Assembly (NCBI GenBank): GCA_905250025.1
Contig: CAJNOJ010000179.1
Location: forward strand, 88,334-152,333
Reading direction: 5' to 3'
DNA length: 64,000 bases
From: Adineta ricciae
Taxonomy: Eukaryota > Rotifera > Eurotatoria > Adinetida > Adinetidae
The translations under genes and the position numbers were made by a program. The notes under the pieces were generated by a model. It was not told the DNA's origin. It made no database searches and saw nothing but the letters and a program-made list of their open reading frames with translations. Position 1 is the first letter of the stretch. Each line of letters starts with the position of its first letter. Below are positions 48,249 to 63,420 of the stretch, piece by piece.

Positions 48249-50616
48249 AAACAAATGTGAAAAAACTTCCACACTTAACCGTTTAGATTCATGTGGACGT
48301 GTCAGTCCTTACTGGATAGATAGCGTTAGTTGTTGTATTATGAATGATTAGCGTTTGATGAGATACATCTTCACCCATTTTCATGCTTGATTACCGCTCT
48401 ATTTCACACATCCTTCTTACTCTAAAGTAGATTGAATATCTTTTCATCGTGTAATAACAGCATTACAATTCGATGAATTCTACTTATGAGAAGGTGCGAC
48501 GAGTGAAATTGATTTCTTTCAGAAAATATCAAACGAACATGGCATGAAAGCGTGAATTACTCGTTGTTGTAATATAGACGAGTAAGAGTTTAAGGACGCT
48601 TGTGTGCGTTTTACTCTCTCGTAGCTCATGTAGAAAGCCTTCGAGGCGTGTGCTCTGTACTTAACTTGACGTAATGAGAGTTTGAAGTTCAGATATACAA
48701 GGTTACGATAGTCATTCGTGATTCCATTGTATAGATCAGAATAGGATTAAAGATTGTAATTGAGGAAGTTTATTTAATTTTTTTCAATAAACAAGTAAAT
48801 GCATCGGTGAGTTTCAAAGTAAGAACTCTGATATCATTAACTTCAGGTCAAGAACTTTCAATATTACTAATTTAGAATATTCAATAATCCTACTCTTGAT
48901 TACTCAGGACATATCTATGTCAACTGCTTGCACTTTCAAGGTCAAGATTAAAATTATCTTTCTAGACAACAAAGATGCCGATCGTTATGTTCGATGAACG
49001 AAAATGAAATACGATAATTGGATAGGAATCCTCAAGAGACGAAAAGAAAAACAAGCTGATCGTACTGTATTGATCTCGTCAAGTACGAGTGTGATACTTT
49101 TTACAGTCGCCCATCTCTTCCATAACAAGTTTTCTTCAATGTATGGGATATAAATACAAAATCTGAGTGCAACAATTACACGAGTTCATTGAAAGACAAG
49201 TTCACAAGTTCAGGTACCTTTGCTGATTACAATACCTTTCCCTTTTGTTTTTCACTCAGATGGAAAGCAAATGCGATGTTAAAAAAAACTCGCAGGAAAT
49301 CGAGCTTTTGAAATCGGAAATGAGTTGTTGCTATTAGAGCTGTTTAGTGACAGAGAAGAGTATTATATCATACTCGTTTCGTCAGCAGCCGACGTATAGG
49401 AGAACTACTTGCGCCCGAGTAATCGAGAATGATTAGAAGAATAAACTCTATTCATGAGAAATCTTGCTGTTTTTACATCCGTAACACGAAACCATTCAGT
49501 TGAAGCAACACAATATGTTAAATCTCGTCTTTTCAGTCGTTTACCGATGTTTTCTTCATTTATCGCCGCTCAAAGTCGCACAATGAGATTGTAAGTTAGA
49601 TTTAATTTACTTTATCACCTTGCTGTCAACGAAAGTGTTTGAAGAAAAAGAAAAGTCGTCATTCTCTTCGAATGAAAACTTCTTTTACCTACATTCGAAA
49701 ATTCAAAGCTAAATGAAAATATCTGATAAAAACTTCATCTTATTCTTGTTCGATCGTTTCATTAAGTATGTAGATTTGGCGTAATTGAATTAAATCTTTG
49801 TTGAGCATATCAGATTAACTTCAACTAACAAGAAATGAATGTTTATCCGTCGCTTTATTCTGACGTCAGACGGCTCATTTCAGTTTCCTGTACGTTCTCA
49901 GCAAGCCATCTCACAGAAATACATCTGAAGATGTTCTTCTCAAGTTCTCTAGTATTCCTAATTATTCTTTATAGTTGGCTCTTATTTCGATGGAATTCTT
50001 CCGTTTTTCCCATTACTTAGACAATTTCTTGCGAGACTAGACATACATATACATTACCATTGATGTTCTAAATGTTATCGTAAATTAGATTAGACATTTG
50101 TGTCCATGGAAAGCAGAGCAAGCCTTTGAGTAGATCGCGTGTTGGCATTAATGTTCGCATGTAAAAACTTTTTCGATTTGTTTCCTTCAGTTCTGTCTAT
50201 TCTTATGCTTCATGTCCAATATGATCGATTATGACAGATGAGTACAAATTCTCGATTCTCGAGATTATCTTCATTCCTTATACAGACTGATTCGAGCGAG
50301 AATTTATAGTTGCAGAGTCACTTCAAATAAAAATAGATCTATTTTGGTATATCGTCGGCTACGTAAGATGCTTGCCTTGCCTTTACTTGCTCACCCTTAG
50401 ATAAGTTACTCTAATTTTGTATCCAGTCCAGTAATTTCAAATAATTTCCTTACGCTTTTCACACGGAAAAGAAGAAAAACGTTGACGAATAATAGTTATC
50501 AAAGGAGACTGACGTTCTGTCTCGCATATATTATTAAAATAAAAATGTTCTTTGAATTTATGTTTTTTTTTTCTAATTTTATTTCAACATGACATGTGTT
50601 AATAAAACATGCTTTA
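48119..50616. other. Intergenic between TMED and the MARVEL-like gene
   Basis: About 2.5 kb. It includes a TATA-like box at about 49148 with a possible two-exon small transcript (see findings). Otherwise AT-rich with no supported exon. Confidence 0.5.
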
Positions 50617-51413
50617 TCACTCTTCGTGAGAAATTTCTGGACGCACTAGACGTAGAATGTAATTCGTTAGAACAAAACCTGTAGTGACGAAAAGAAAGAA
50701 CTAAAAGCAGAAAGTTTGATTTGACTTAGTATCAAATATAAGACTTACCGAAGCTGCTGCAGGCGCACCTTTATTTTTTACTGTTGAAACTACACCTACG
50801 GTATCTTCTAATTTCTTCTCCCATGCTGCTGCACAACATCTATTTAGAAAACTATTTCAATATAAATTTGCTCTTCGTATTCGTTCGTTACGTACGCAAG
50901 AATAAAATATATTCCACCAAAGATAATCATTACGATGCTGAACTATTTAACGATAAAAAATGAGGATTTTTCTTTGTTGTGTTTGATCACTTACAGCAAA
51001 ATCGAATTTAGTTGATAAACGAAAAATTAGTTTAGTTATATAAAGAATAGAATCGATGAGGATAAGAAGCAGTCCGAAGACTGTAAAGACAATAATTGCA
51101 TTTCGTGTATGAACAGCGGATACTTGAACAGGTGACTGAAAAGAGAGCAAATCTGCTAGTTCGCAGTCAGCTTTGCTTGCGACACCAGCAGTAATCAATA
51201 TACAAATGCATGAAATCTAAAACGATTTTTCATCGGAATGGGTTGTTTACGAGAAAGTTTTCTACTGACAATTATGATTAAATTTAATAGACCAAACAGT
51301 GTTTTGATAAAACCAGGACCAGGAACGCATTTGGTATTTCGTAATTTATTAGGATCATTCGATGCATAAGTCGGAGCATCAGCTGTTGAATTTTGAGTAC
51401 TAGTTGACGGCAT
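50617..51413 (-). CDS. Four-transmembrane MARVEL/tetraspan-like protein
   Basis: Five exons, 51270-51413, 50995-51216, 50896-50942, 50749-50839 and 50617-50700, give 588 nt (195 aa). Four hydrophobic segments are seen: the end of exon 1 into exon 2 (KTLFGLLNLIIII), then IIVFTVFGLLLILIDSILYI, SIVMIIFGGIYFILAC and SFFLFVTTGFVLTNYIL. Both termini are polar and probably cytosolic. A cysteine pair follows TM3. The arrangement is that of MARVEL or other small tetraspan vesicle and junction proteins. No diagnostic motif allows a subfamily call. The exon 1 donor is a weak GTCAGT. An AG acceptor lies about 18 nt before the ATG. Confidence 0.72.
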
Positions 51414-54400
51414 TTGGTAATATCAATCAATCTAGACATAGAAAAACGTCGGAACGATCTTCATTTATTCAAAGAAATAGCTTTATGTTCCAATTGCTTT
51501 GATCTATTACTAGAAAGAAGTAGGAAAATCTATACACGTAAGACAAAACATAGTTTGCTGATAAGAGTTTAGTTTTCAGATATTTTCTCGGTGCTTGACG
51601 AGTAAAAGTTCTGAATCGTTATATTCGATTTGTGTATGTACAGTAACACGTGGAGTTTCGCTTGATTGATCATATGTATGTAGACTGAAAACATGATGAT
51701 TGAATAGAAGCCGGTGACGAAGAGAAAGCAATCAAAATCTCGCATGTATATTAATGTGTCCAATGAAACTGACTTATATTATTAGAGACGCGATTGACAA
51801 TAGACAGATCTTGATGTCTATGATTTGTTTGAAAGATTTATCAAGTTGTTTTCTCCTTCGCTTATGAAAATGGATATGCCCTCAATCGTGTTTGATCAGA
51901 GTTCGGTGCTCTTTTTTTTTGTATTTTGGATTGTGGAAATGAGAGAAGGATTATTATTAATGGGTAATATCCTAGTTATGTTTAATTCGAAATACATGTT
52001 TAGAAAACTAATGAATTAAAACAACATCAACAGCGAGTTAATGGCAGAGAAGTAACCAAATGAATTTTTCTTATCTGATGACGATCATTGACTGTTGATG
52101 AGTCGTTTCTTCAAGTCTTTTTTATGCTTTATATATATCTTTATATGTATATTTCGTTCTCTCTCTCTCTGCGTACATCTGTCGATCTCAAATACATTTA
52201 TCTCAGACATTTCAACGCAGGAAATTATCGCACGACGTCTACTTTTCTTGATTGTCTAGATGCAAATCATTTGATGACAGATACTCTACGCACGAGAAAG
52301 CTAAAACAGTTATCCAATTTGATATAAGACAATAACAGAGACAGGAAAAGAAAACGATCCTGTGTTTTTGTTTTCATTTGCTATTGTGTCTACCGCATCG
52401 GAAGTTTGCTTCAATCATTCAATTCATATGGATTCTTTACCTGCTGAATCATACGGCAACAGGCAAGTTCTTGAAATACTTTCATTAGATAATTTGACGT
52501 ATTCTTCAATGAAATCTATCTCTTGCATCCCTCGTTGACATGTTTTCTTATCGAGTTAACTTGTTTTTCTTTTGATAATTTATTGAAAATCGACGTGCAT
52601 GTTTGAAAACATTTGGATTTTTTTATCGAAACATCTGACGAGTAAAAGACGTGCTTGCAAGAAAGGAAGAAGATGATTTCATCTAGATTACTAGCCTTTT
52701 TTCTTCAGCTTTACTTCATTCATACGACGAAAATCTCTGACAAACGTTGAATAAAGTTAGAAAACAGAAACGTGACATATAGAAGAAACATCTATGACGT
52801 AGGTCAACGTCTTCTAGGAAAACAATTTACTCCACATAAAATTCTATTAGGTTACTTCGATTAGATTATATTGGCTATGTGCTTGAATCAAACGAAAGCG
52901 TTGTATTTCACCCTTGATAAGTTCTTGAGCAAATGATTTGATTTTGTCAGAAAATAATAGATCTTTTCCTTCTTTTCTTGTTACATTGACATTGGATGTA
53001 GGCTTCATTCTGTATTCAAATAAAAGTAGTCATTTACTCACAGTTTGACGTTGGTGATTGATCGATAGAATTCGAAAGAGAAAATGATTGTTTTCTAGGT
53101 TGCCATTCTCGATATTCTTGAGGAATTCTTCATAATAACATTCAATTTCATATCGAGCATGTCAATGTCTCATGCAAGTCTAATGCTCAATTAGGAATAT
53201 TTCATATCGTCGACCAATTTATATTTAAAACAAGAACTAGAAATTTGACTCATACTTCTGATGTTCCCGCTTTTCTTACGTTCAATGTGGAGATAGAATT
53301 AGCAGAAAGAAATACAATAAGTTCAACAGGAACGGCGCAGCCTGCTTTTTTTTTACACGTCAATCTCATCAAACAGTGGATCCTAATACGAGTAAGATTG
53401 CTTTCGGTGGAAAGAAGCTGAAATTTTTTTCAGTCAGATTTTTTCTCAATGACATTATCCATCAGACAGGCAGAGAGATGCCCATATATGTTGTACTTTT
53501 CCTCTCGTAAGAAAGACATGATTTTCAACGCGAAGTACTCCGTGCTATTGTACGATATTAGCACAGATATGCAAAAAGTATAGATTGTCATCTGTTTTGA
53601 GTGGAGAGGAATAATCAAACGATTTTTTATGTACACAAAGAATTGCTTTCTCATTTTTTTATCCTGTTGACATCTTACACAAGAGTATATACTTCAGTAC
53701 TAGTACCATATTTTTCCAAATTGGCGCACGCATCGGGTATGTCACATTTCATATTTTTTTCTCTTATTTTCTTATATGTAAATTAGCATTTTGTCTCTAT
53801 TCTAAAATATACGAATTAATTCAGGTTTATGTGAAAAATGTCTTCGCATAGCTTGCATCAGTTCCGAATGATATCCCGCGTCTATAATTGGAACTTTGCT
53901 TTTGATCTGATTGAAGAAAAACATTCATGTAAATTTGGTCAGGCCTTTCGATAAATATCTGATGTAAAGAAACTAACCTAGTTTTGTTTTCCTCACGCTT
54001 GATATTTAGTTATTCAAGTCATGTCGATGAGATGATTATTAAGAAAATGTGTAACAATGTTTTATAATGATGCAATTCTACATTTAATTGTTTCCTTTCG
54101 ATTAGACTCTTCTTTTGGCCTAATGAATGTCGTATAATAAATACATTTGAAGAAAAAGGAAATCAGAGCTTCTATGATTATGTTATATTATGAACTCATT
54201 TACTAGACCATGATTTCTTCAAATCTTCATCAGAATTTCAAGAGTTCATAGTGTGGGCATTCTCAACAACAGTCATGTTTTTGCTTGAAAAAGTTAAATC
54301 TAGCTATTTTTACTTCATACGAGTATATATATACGCGAATGGGTCTCTGAAATTGCATAGAGAGAACACATTCATTGTCTTTTATTCTTAGTCTCGTGTG

Positions 54401-56091
54401 GATCATTGGTTTTTTGTTTTCTTCTTTTTATCAGAAATCGTTACACAGTTTAGTCCTCTTATCATCTGTTGTTTTGTCTTTGTTCGTAAATACGCTGTAG
54501 ATTTCCTTCTCTCGTCACTAACAGTGTGCATTCTGCGCATTTTCTTCTTCTTTTGCTTTCTTCTTTATTCTCGTATTAAAATCAAGAAGAAAAGAGAAAA
54601 AAACACTAGACGATAGATGCATCGAATAAAGAAAAACCTTCTTTGAAAAATGTTCGCCTATCGTTTATTATAATATGAGTATCATTTCTTGCACAAGTCA
54701 TTATTTATCCTAGAGGAAAATAATGAGACAAGTTCATGTATAAAGATCGTTGATCACTTCATTCCGTTCAATTATCTCGACTTTTTATCAACAAGATCCA
54801 ACTTGTGAAGAGAAAAGCACAGAAAGACACATTTTTATCTAATCGGTATTATCTGATCACTTCTGGGCGATGCTAGTTCCCAACTATTGAAGTACTCCCC
54901 ATGGAAATGACAATGATATCCTTTGCTCAATAGAAATCTTCCCCCGTAATTCAATATGGACAATCGAACAACGCCATACGTTCCAGCACTTTTTCGGTAA
55001 ATATGTTTTTTTAATCATTGATTACATCTCCGCATGCAAAAGGCAGCAACTAACTGTAGGGCGTCACCCAATGATCTGATGTTTATCAAGGAACAAAAAA
55101 ATAACCGTCATCTCTAATCTAAAATAAACTTTCTGACACGGAAACGTCTCGATGATTATCCGCTTTCTTAACAGTTCCCGTAGATTAACATCTGAAATTG
55201 CACTTCTTTTTTTTATTTATAAGAATACATTTATATACTAAGATTATAGCCCACCTTCTAAAGATCTAATCATGAAAGTCGGCAGTTTCTTGGTACATTC
55301 AGATATGAACCTCCGTTCTATTTAAGTCTTTTTGTCATGAACAATTGATATAGTTGAACTGATTGATTAATTAAAAAGAATAGATAAACATTCATAGAGA
55401 AAATATGTCTCATCTAGAACGTTAATTTTAACATCAAACATTGCATAGACAAAAAAAGAAATTACGGTCGCAAAATTAGTGTCTCCGGTCCGTCGACATT
55501 AAGTATTCATGATAAGAAAAAAAAGGGAGAAAACATTGAAATTAGAAGTGAAAAAAGAACAATAGGGCATAGTGTTCTTTAGTATATCATTGCAAAATAA
55601 TAAATGACCTTAGTCACACAAAGAAAGGTTTTCATTTTTTTTCTTTTATTATTTATACAATAACATGTGTGATAAATGTGTTAAAACTGTAAATAGTAGA
55701 AGCATAGTCTATTTATAATGAAATAATGCATTCATAGCGAAACAAAAAAATGCTCTAGAAAATCTATTCAAAGCTGCGTCGGTTGTTTCTTTTTCATTTG
55801 AGTATAATTGATTGAAAACTCAATCAAGCATGTACAAAGAAAAGATGTCAACATGAAAGAAACAACAGAGACGTACTGGAAGATAAATGGGTCGATGTCA
55901 ACCATAAAATATCTACATGTATAAATGTATTTTTCAGAACAATAGTACATCATATGACATGCTTGTGAATGCGTTAGAAAAGGGCAACTAAACGGTTGTT
56001 ATCATTTCTATTTGATTTTTTTTGTCAAGAATGACGAAATAACATTTAAGTTGTTTCACTGTGTGATTTGATTTCTTGTATCTTTTCTAGC
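51414..56091. other. Longest intergenic interval of the window
   Basis: About 4.7 kb between the divergent MARVEL-like (minus) and GPCR (plus) genes. It is AT-rich with many short frames, none with splice support or recognisable residues. No repeat with clear ends was found. Confidence 0.5.
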
Positions 56092-57510
56092 ATGTCTAGT
56101 TGCAAAGGAGTAAATTTTACCAGTGCAGATGCGGCATATGCGAGAAAAATCCAATCAGAAGATAAAAGCTGGGCGTGGTGGTTAAATAATCTTGGTTCGT
56201 TCTTAATATTCGTATTTGATTGAAAGAGATATTAATTGAATTTATCTTTCTTCCTCTTCCAGGGACATTAGTTGTCTTCGTAATAGGTTTCTGTGGTAAT
56301 ATATTATGTTTATTAGTCCTGTGTCGCCGACGTAAGTTGTTATTCCAAAATGAAATGAACGAAGATTATTTGATGAAATCTTGTAGGTCTAAGACGTAAT
56401 TCATATACTCAGTATTTGATAGCTTTAGCATTCGTGGATACCGGTGCGATCCTTGCGGAAGGTATGTAACGAAACGAACAAGTAGATTGTTTTGATTCTG
56501 AACATAAATCTGATCTTTGTCTAGTTCTATCTGCACTGGATGAACTACATCAAGAAGAATACAAAAAAGTTCTTATTCAGCATAGTAATGTGTCGTGTAA
56601 AGTATATAATTACATACGCTACATATTCTATTCGATGAGTTCTTGGTAAGTAATATTAAAAAAAAAATAAGAAGAAGTTAGCTGAGATTTGGTTTTCTTT
56701 CGTAGGATTATTGTAACGTTAGCTGTCGAACGGCTTGTTGCAATCAGGTTTCCTTTGTGGTCAAAGAATATCTGTACAGTTGTTAATGCGCGTCGAATTA
56801 TTTTCATAATACTTCTTTTTACTATGATTATTCAATCGTATCAATTTATAATCAAAGGTCTTGATTGTACGCCGTCATCGTCATCAACGGAGGGTTGCCG
56901 TTGTAAAACTATTCGCAATCATGAATATTTAAGGCTTGATGTAATACTAACTGTTTATGTCTGGAGGGTTGTTCTTATGACTCTACTTCCGCTGACGATC
57001 ATCATAACCGTAAATGTGCTGATCATGAGCAAACTTTTCAATGAAGGTTCGCTACTCGATCATACAAATACAACGTGCAATGCTCAACGCAAAATGAAAC
57101 TAGTCTATAAAATATCTCGAATGCTAGTCATTGTGACGTCTGTCTATCTGGTATTACATGTACCCGGTTCGAGTTTAGACATTATCAAATTTATGTACAT
57201 AACTGTTTTTCGTATCTGTAATGTCAAATGGCAATATTATATCCATATCAGCCATGATATATTCGATCTATTAACTAATTTCAACTATGGCATTAACTTC
57301 TATTTGTATATTATTAGTGGAAAACATATACGGAATGAATTAGTACGTGCGTTTAAGCATTCGTCACTACGTTCGAAGTCGAGTATAAGAAATGGGAAGA
57401 ACCATCGGTCCAGTTATTATATGTCATCATATGCTCATGGATCACGATATAATCAAGCACGATACTCACATACACCACTGTCAAGGCGTCCTACTGCCTC
57501 ATCGATGTAA
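56092..57510 (+). CDS. Class A (rhodopsin-like) G-protein-coupled receptor
   Basis: Five exons, 56092-56194, 56263-56331, 56387-56461, 56525-56645 and 56706-57510, give 1,173 nt (390 aa). TM1 carries the GN signature (VIGFCGNILCLLVL). TM2 follows in exon 3 (LIALAFVDTGAILAE). The TM3 end reads VERLVAIRFP, so the usual DRY/ERY is ERL. TM4 to TM6 are clear, with a cysteine-rich second extracellular loop. TM7 ends NYGINFYLYIISG, an NPxxY variant. The tail is basic and serine-rich. The pattern is closest to FMRFamide-type or related peptide receptors that are expanded in many invertebrates; the ligand is unknown. A TTTCTAG acceptor ends one base before the ATG. Confidence 0.87.
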
Positions 57511-59827
57511 GATTGTCAGTTTTTTTTTTCTACAACTCATTTACGGCGTATACATGTTTTAACAAATGGATATATATATATATGTGCGTGTGTATGTGTG
57601 TAATTATTCGTTGTTACATATAAACTTTTGCTCTTGTTTTGCTTTTTACTCTTATTGTTTATTGTTTACAATAATTTTTTTTGTGAAAAACAAGCAGTAA
57701 TTCTCATTAGATACTGACAATGATTGATTGACAAAAGGATGGAGTTCTATTCAATAAGTAGACATGGCAATGTCAACGGAAAACAATCTCATATCTTGCT
57801 TTAACTAAATTAATGTTGTTTGTTTTGTTCGTTGATGAAAACTAGCAGCTGAAGATTATCTATATTATATAGAAGAGTGACAGACAATGTTCGATCTGGA
57901 AATATGATGTCTATTCATAGATCATCATCGAAATTCTATGACAGTGAGCAACATCTAATGTACGACTGTAGAAATGTCATTTAGAATATAGTTTCTGGTA
58001 GTTTGAACTAAATACACAACGGTTTGCGTTGTTATGATAAGTGAACTCGTTGCTTCTTATCACATGAGATCTCGATCGAAAAATAATACCACATGAACAT
58101 GTGAGATTATTACACATTCAAGAATAGATTTGAAGCGTTCTACCACGAAATACTCCACTTATCTTTCTAACCTAAGGCATTACCAGTCTATTGTTGAAGG
58201 AATTGTATACCATTAGGCGTTTGACGTAGTTTTGATCGAGAAAACAACGACCTCACACGCAGCATGATATTATTCAAGTGTACATCCCATGAACTCAATG
58301 GATGAAAAAAAAAGATTGCAAATTGTCAAGGATGTAGAAGGAAAATTATGCTTAATTAGCTTTTAAAAATATGATAAAATTGTTTAGAACAAAGATCACA
58401 ATACGTTGCACGCGAAGGACGATGTCAGTTTGAGTAGAGAATCATTTTCTGTTGAAAATTGTTAGTTATCGATGCAGTCAGCTGAGGTTTCATATGATAT
58501 CGAAATGGGCGGTGATAAAAAAAGATTCGACGTCATGGAATACTACTCTTTACAGAAAGACTGAGTAGACGAATGAAATATCTGAATTGTATTCATCAAT
58601 TTAACGCGAATGAGGACAATTGACGCGTTGCATTCGCATGATGTTCTTGCTATTTGAGTCTCTTTTCACTAAATCATCGTGTAATTTGAAGTACTGTAAA
58701 TGATTTTTATGCATCACGGCATATTTTTTTTCAGTTCTATCAGTATGAATCTGAGCAAGATACTATTAATAACTGTCTGGTTGAGTTTAGCTGATAGTCG
58801 TCTTATTTCTTCATCTCAGATTATTCGGATAGAACCGAATCATCTTTTCTAAGTTTTGTTTGATCGAATAGGTCAAATCCATCTTTCACGCCAGGATATT
58901 TTCTCATTGCAACAGATTCTCTTCGAGTATCCAGTTGACCTCATTTCTCCTATCGATAATTTAAGGACATTTGTTTAATCGGTGTTATATTTCAATGTAA
59001 ATAGCTCACGGTATAATTCCAAATGATCATTCTGTCATATCCCAATAAGTCCATCTTGTCAACAGGTATCAATCCTATTTTGGATTGATTATTCTATAGA
59101 ATGATGTGAGTTTTCTACAGTCTCTATTATATCGAGTTTTGATTTAAAAAAATAACACAAATAATGATATATCTATAGATCAAAGTTTTGTCTTGATGGG
59201 GAAAATGTTTCGTTATTCAAGCCAATGCGTCAGATAGATCTTTGAAAGCAATAAAAATTTCTCGTGACGTGCAGCGATGATAATGATAGATATTAAAGAA
59301 ACAAATGTCATCATATAATTTATATATCTCAATTGACATGAATTTGTTGGGGAGAGACAAACGTTATCTCATCATGTTCGTATTCTTATTGAAAGAAATG
59401 GTTTATTATTTAATCAAGAAAAAGACTTCCTACTAAATGAAATAATTGATATTTATCATCGAGATTTACTTCTGGTATAGATAATCTCATTGTCTGTAAT
59501 GTTTTACGTCGCAAAATTCGTTTTCGAACGAACAATTCTTAGCAAAGGATTTTTAATGCACGCAAAGAAACTTGTACTTCAACAACATCCGACATTTCAT
59601 TAGGAAATGCACTGATTACTTTGTGTTGTGTACATAATAACTAAGTCTGCCATTTAAGACCTGGCATTTCCTCGACATATGTCTTTATCTATCGAGGTTG
59701 AACATTGACAGATGACTTCCTTTAGACTATGATCAAAAGGAAAAGATAATAAATTAAGAAAATCAATCCGTTCAAGTTTACGTATATTTAAATAAATCAG
59801 CTTTTATTTTTCCAAACAAAACTAAAC
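57511..59827. other. Convergent intergenic between the GPCR and FDX2
   Basis: About 2.3 kb. A TA/TG microsatellite lies at about 57569-57600. No coding feature is supported. Confidence 0.5.
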
Positions 59828-60861
<1,034 letters not shown>

Positions 60862-61187
60862 ATCCTTCCCAGATTGATCTTGAAATAAAAAAGAAAAAGC
60901 AGAAGTTCATCTACTTAAGTTCTCGAGAAGTTGGACATCTTTCTCGATAAAGTTAACTTGAAAATAATAATAATAATGTTACAAAATCTACATAAGAAAA
61001 TGTTGTCGAAATGCAACATTTTGTTAATATAAGTACTGGGAAGCAAAACAAAAAAGAACAAATTCACAGCATTTTATCCAACGCCAGTCAAAAATACACG
61101 TTCTTCGAAACAACTATGGCACGTGAAAGAAAAATGAAACTGAAAGAAGGTCTTTAACTGTTTCTGTTCAATTATTGGATTAGTTTC
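60862..61187. other. Short intergenic between FDX2 and NF-YC copy 1
   Basis: About 325 bp, AT-rich, with an ATA/AAT run at about 60962-60975. Likely FDX2 promoter and NF-YC 3' UTR. Confidence 0.45.
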
Positions 61188-62450
61188 TTAAACAGGCTGT
61201 TGCTTTATATCGACATTGTTTGTTTCATCGGTAGATTGATTCGATTTGTCAATCTGAGGTACTGTTTTCGTTGCTGTTATCGAATTATTGGCATTATTTT
61301 TTTGTGACGCACTCAAAATATGTTGTAACTGTGCAGCGGTTATTGTTATCTATTGAACAAAAGATCGTTCAAGATTTTTCTCATGAATCTTTTCGGAAAC
61401 TTACATGGGCGGAAGTAGCAGGTCGCGTTTGTGGTTGAATTATACTAGGTGTTGTTGACACATGAACATTTTTCGCAGGCGTAATTGTCTGTTGTTGCTA
61501 AAATGATTGAAGATTAAATAGGAGAAATGAGATTGCAATACTTCAGCTACTTGAGGTGCAGCAATCTGAATATATTGCGCTGGTGATTGAATTTGGTTCG
61601 GCTGCGATAGAATTGTATACTGCTGACCGGGATTCTGTGAAAAGATGTTTTTTTTAATTAAGACACTGTCAGAAAAAGTCGATTTCGGATCTTCTTACGC
61701 CGAGGGTGACAAATGGTGATGGTATGGATGAAGATAATTGAATAATTTGTCCATCTAATCTCAGAAGAAAAAGTTCATCAGCGACGATTAGTTTTCCATA
61801 AATATTCATTACTTGGTAATTGAATAGCGCTCGGCTGATTTGTTTGTGGAAGTGTAACAATGTATTGTACTTCACCCGTGTTATTATCCTGAAAACAAAA
61901 ATCATTGAGGGTGATCTTCATGTACTATCAATTAACTATACATGTTTTTTATGCGGCTTGGACTCTCCACGAGGCACAATATCAATCAGAAAATCAAACT
62001 GTTCATATTTGGTTATCGCCATAGCCACGTCATTTCTCTATTAGGAAGAACGACAAGATAATGACAGTTTTTCGAAGGATGATGTTTGTTAAACCTGCAA
62101 CGTTCGTCGTTTACTTTCTTCGGTGTGAAGCCATGAACGTAATGTCAACTCGTGAATGAATATTTTCGCGGCTTTTGCAAAAAGTATTGGAACTTCCGCA
62201 CTGATCATTTTGACATCATCGTCCAATTTCATGATCTTCTTTATACGTGCTAATTGCAACTCGCTAGCACGAAAAGCCGTCTAGAAACAAGAATGAAGTC
62301 GTTCGTACTCGTCCTGATCAATCGATCATTACATACGATATTAATAGAGTCGATCTCTGAACGCACTTCTGACCAGAATCGTTCGAGCATTTCTGCACCT
62401 TCGCTTGGTTGTAAGGAATCATTTTTCTCATTTGGTGTTGTTTGTGTCAT
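61188..62450 (-). CDS. NFYC: NF-Y subunit gamma (CCAAT-binding), copy 1, long form
   Basis: About eight exons and 291 aa; exon 1 is 62337-62450 and the stop is at 61188. The histone-fold region (about 44-125) has [40 protein letters not shown], then [14 protein letters not shown] and [10 protein letters not shown], the near-invariant NF-YC core. It pairs with NF-YB to form a histone-like dimer that, with NF-YA, binds CCAAT boxes. The C-terminal half is Q/T/I-rich, as expected for the transactivation domain. Three intron positions (after INI, TLQ and QLP) are shared with copy 2. A TTCTAG acceptor lies about 12 nt before the ATG. Confidence 0.93.
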
Positions 62451-62653
62451 CCTTATTCTATCTAGAACGCATTCAGAGTGAGATGACTGATGAGAATACA
62501 CCAAGGGAGTTATTCATGAAACAACATGTACATAGATATGTATTTACACAAAAAATATATGGAAAGAGATGAATGGTTTTTTTTTGTTTACGCAAAACAT
62601 TTTCACGAAGAAAGTGTTGTATATCTGAACATTGCACATACAAATAAAGTCGT

Positions 62654-63420
62654 TTAAGGTCCAAGACTATATTGCTGCTGAGTACCTTGTGGACTCTGAA
62701 AAAGCAGTGATGACTTATGATTCGAAGAGCGAGTTTTTCACTTACTGCCATAGTAACAATGTTCGACGAGAGATTTTGAGGTAATTGAATAATTTGACCA
62801 TCTAAAATATCATTCTTATGATCGATCTAATTCGAAATCAGAGCATACTTGGTAGTTGAATTGTGTTACCCATACCGGTCGATGTTGGCAAAGTAACAAT
62901 ATATTGTACTTCACTGACGGAGTCTTTCTTCTTATGTGTCTTTGTTGCTTCTTCTCGTGGAACAATATCGATAAGAAAATCAAAGAGTTCATTTTTCGAA
63001 ATTGCTGCAGCTACATCATTTCTCTAAAATACCATAACAATCTCTTCAAAATATCTGCCTTTCCATCAAAAACAAACTTGTAATGTACGGCGTCGACTCT
63101 CTTCAGTTTGTAGCCATGAATGAATCGTCAACTCTTGAATAAACAGTTCTGCTGCTTTAGCGAACAATATGGGAACTTCGGCACTAATCATTTTCACGTC
63201 ATCGTCTAATTTCATGATCTTCTTTATACGTGCCAATGGAAGATCAGTAGTACGAAATTCGACCTGCAAAGAAATTTCTAAGTTAAACATTCTGTAACAA
63301 ACTGCTACTTACAATATTGATATCGTCGATTTCAGTTTTAATTTCTGCCCAATATTTATCAAGCATTTCCTTGCCAGCGGACGGTTCAATATTTTCAGCT
63401 TCAGCTTTCGATGAATTCAT
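62654..63420 (-). CDS. NFYC: NF-Y subunit gamma, copy 2, short form
   Basis: Five exons, about 188 aa; exon 1 is 63313-63420 and exon 2 begins at 63263. The histone-fold core is intact ([44 protein letters not shown]) and differs from copy 1 at scattered positions such as [17 protein letters not shown]. The first intron positions and phases equal those of copy 1. The C-terminus stops soon after [13 protein letters not shown], so the long Q-rich activation tail of copy 1 is missing. It could bind NF-YB and DNA but activate poorly; this is inference. The acceptor GTTTAG ends one base before the ATG. Confidence 0.92.
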
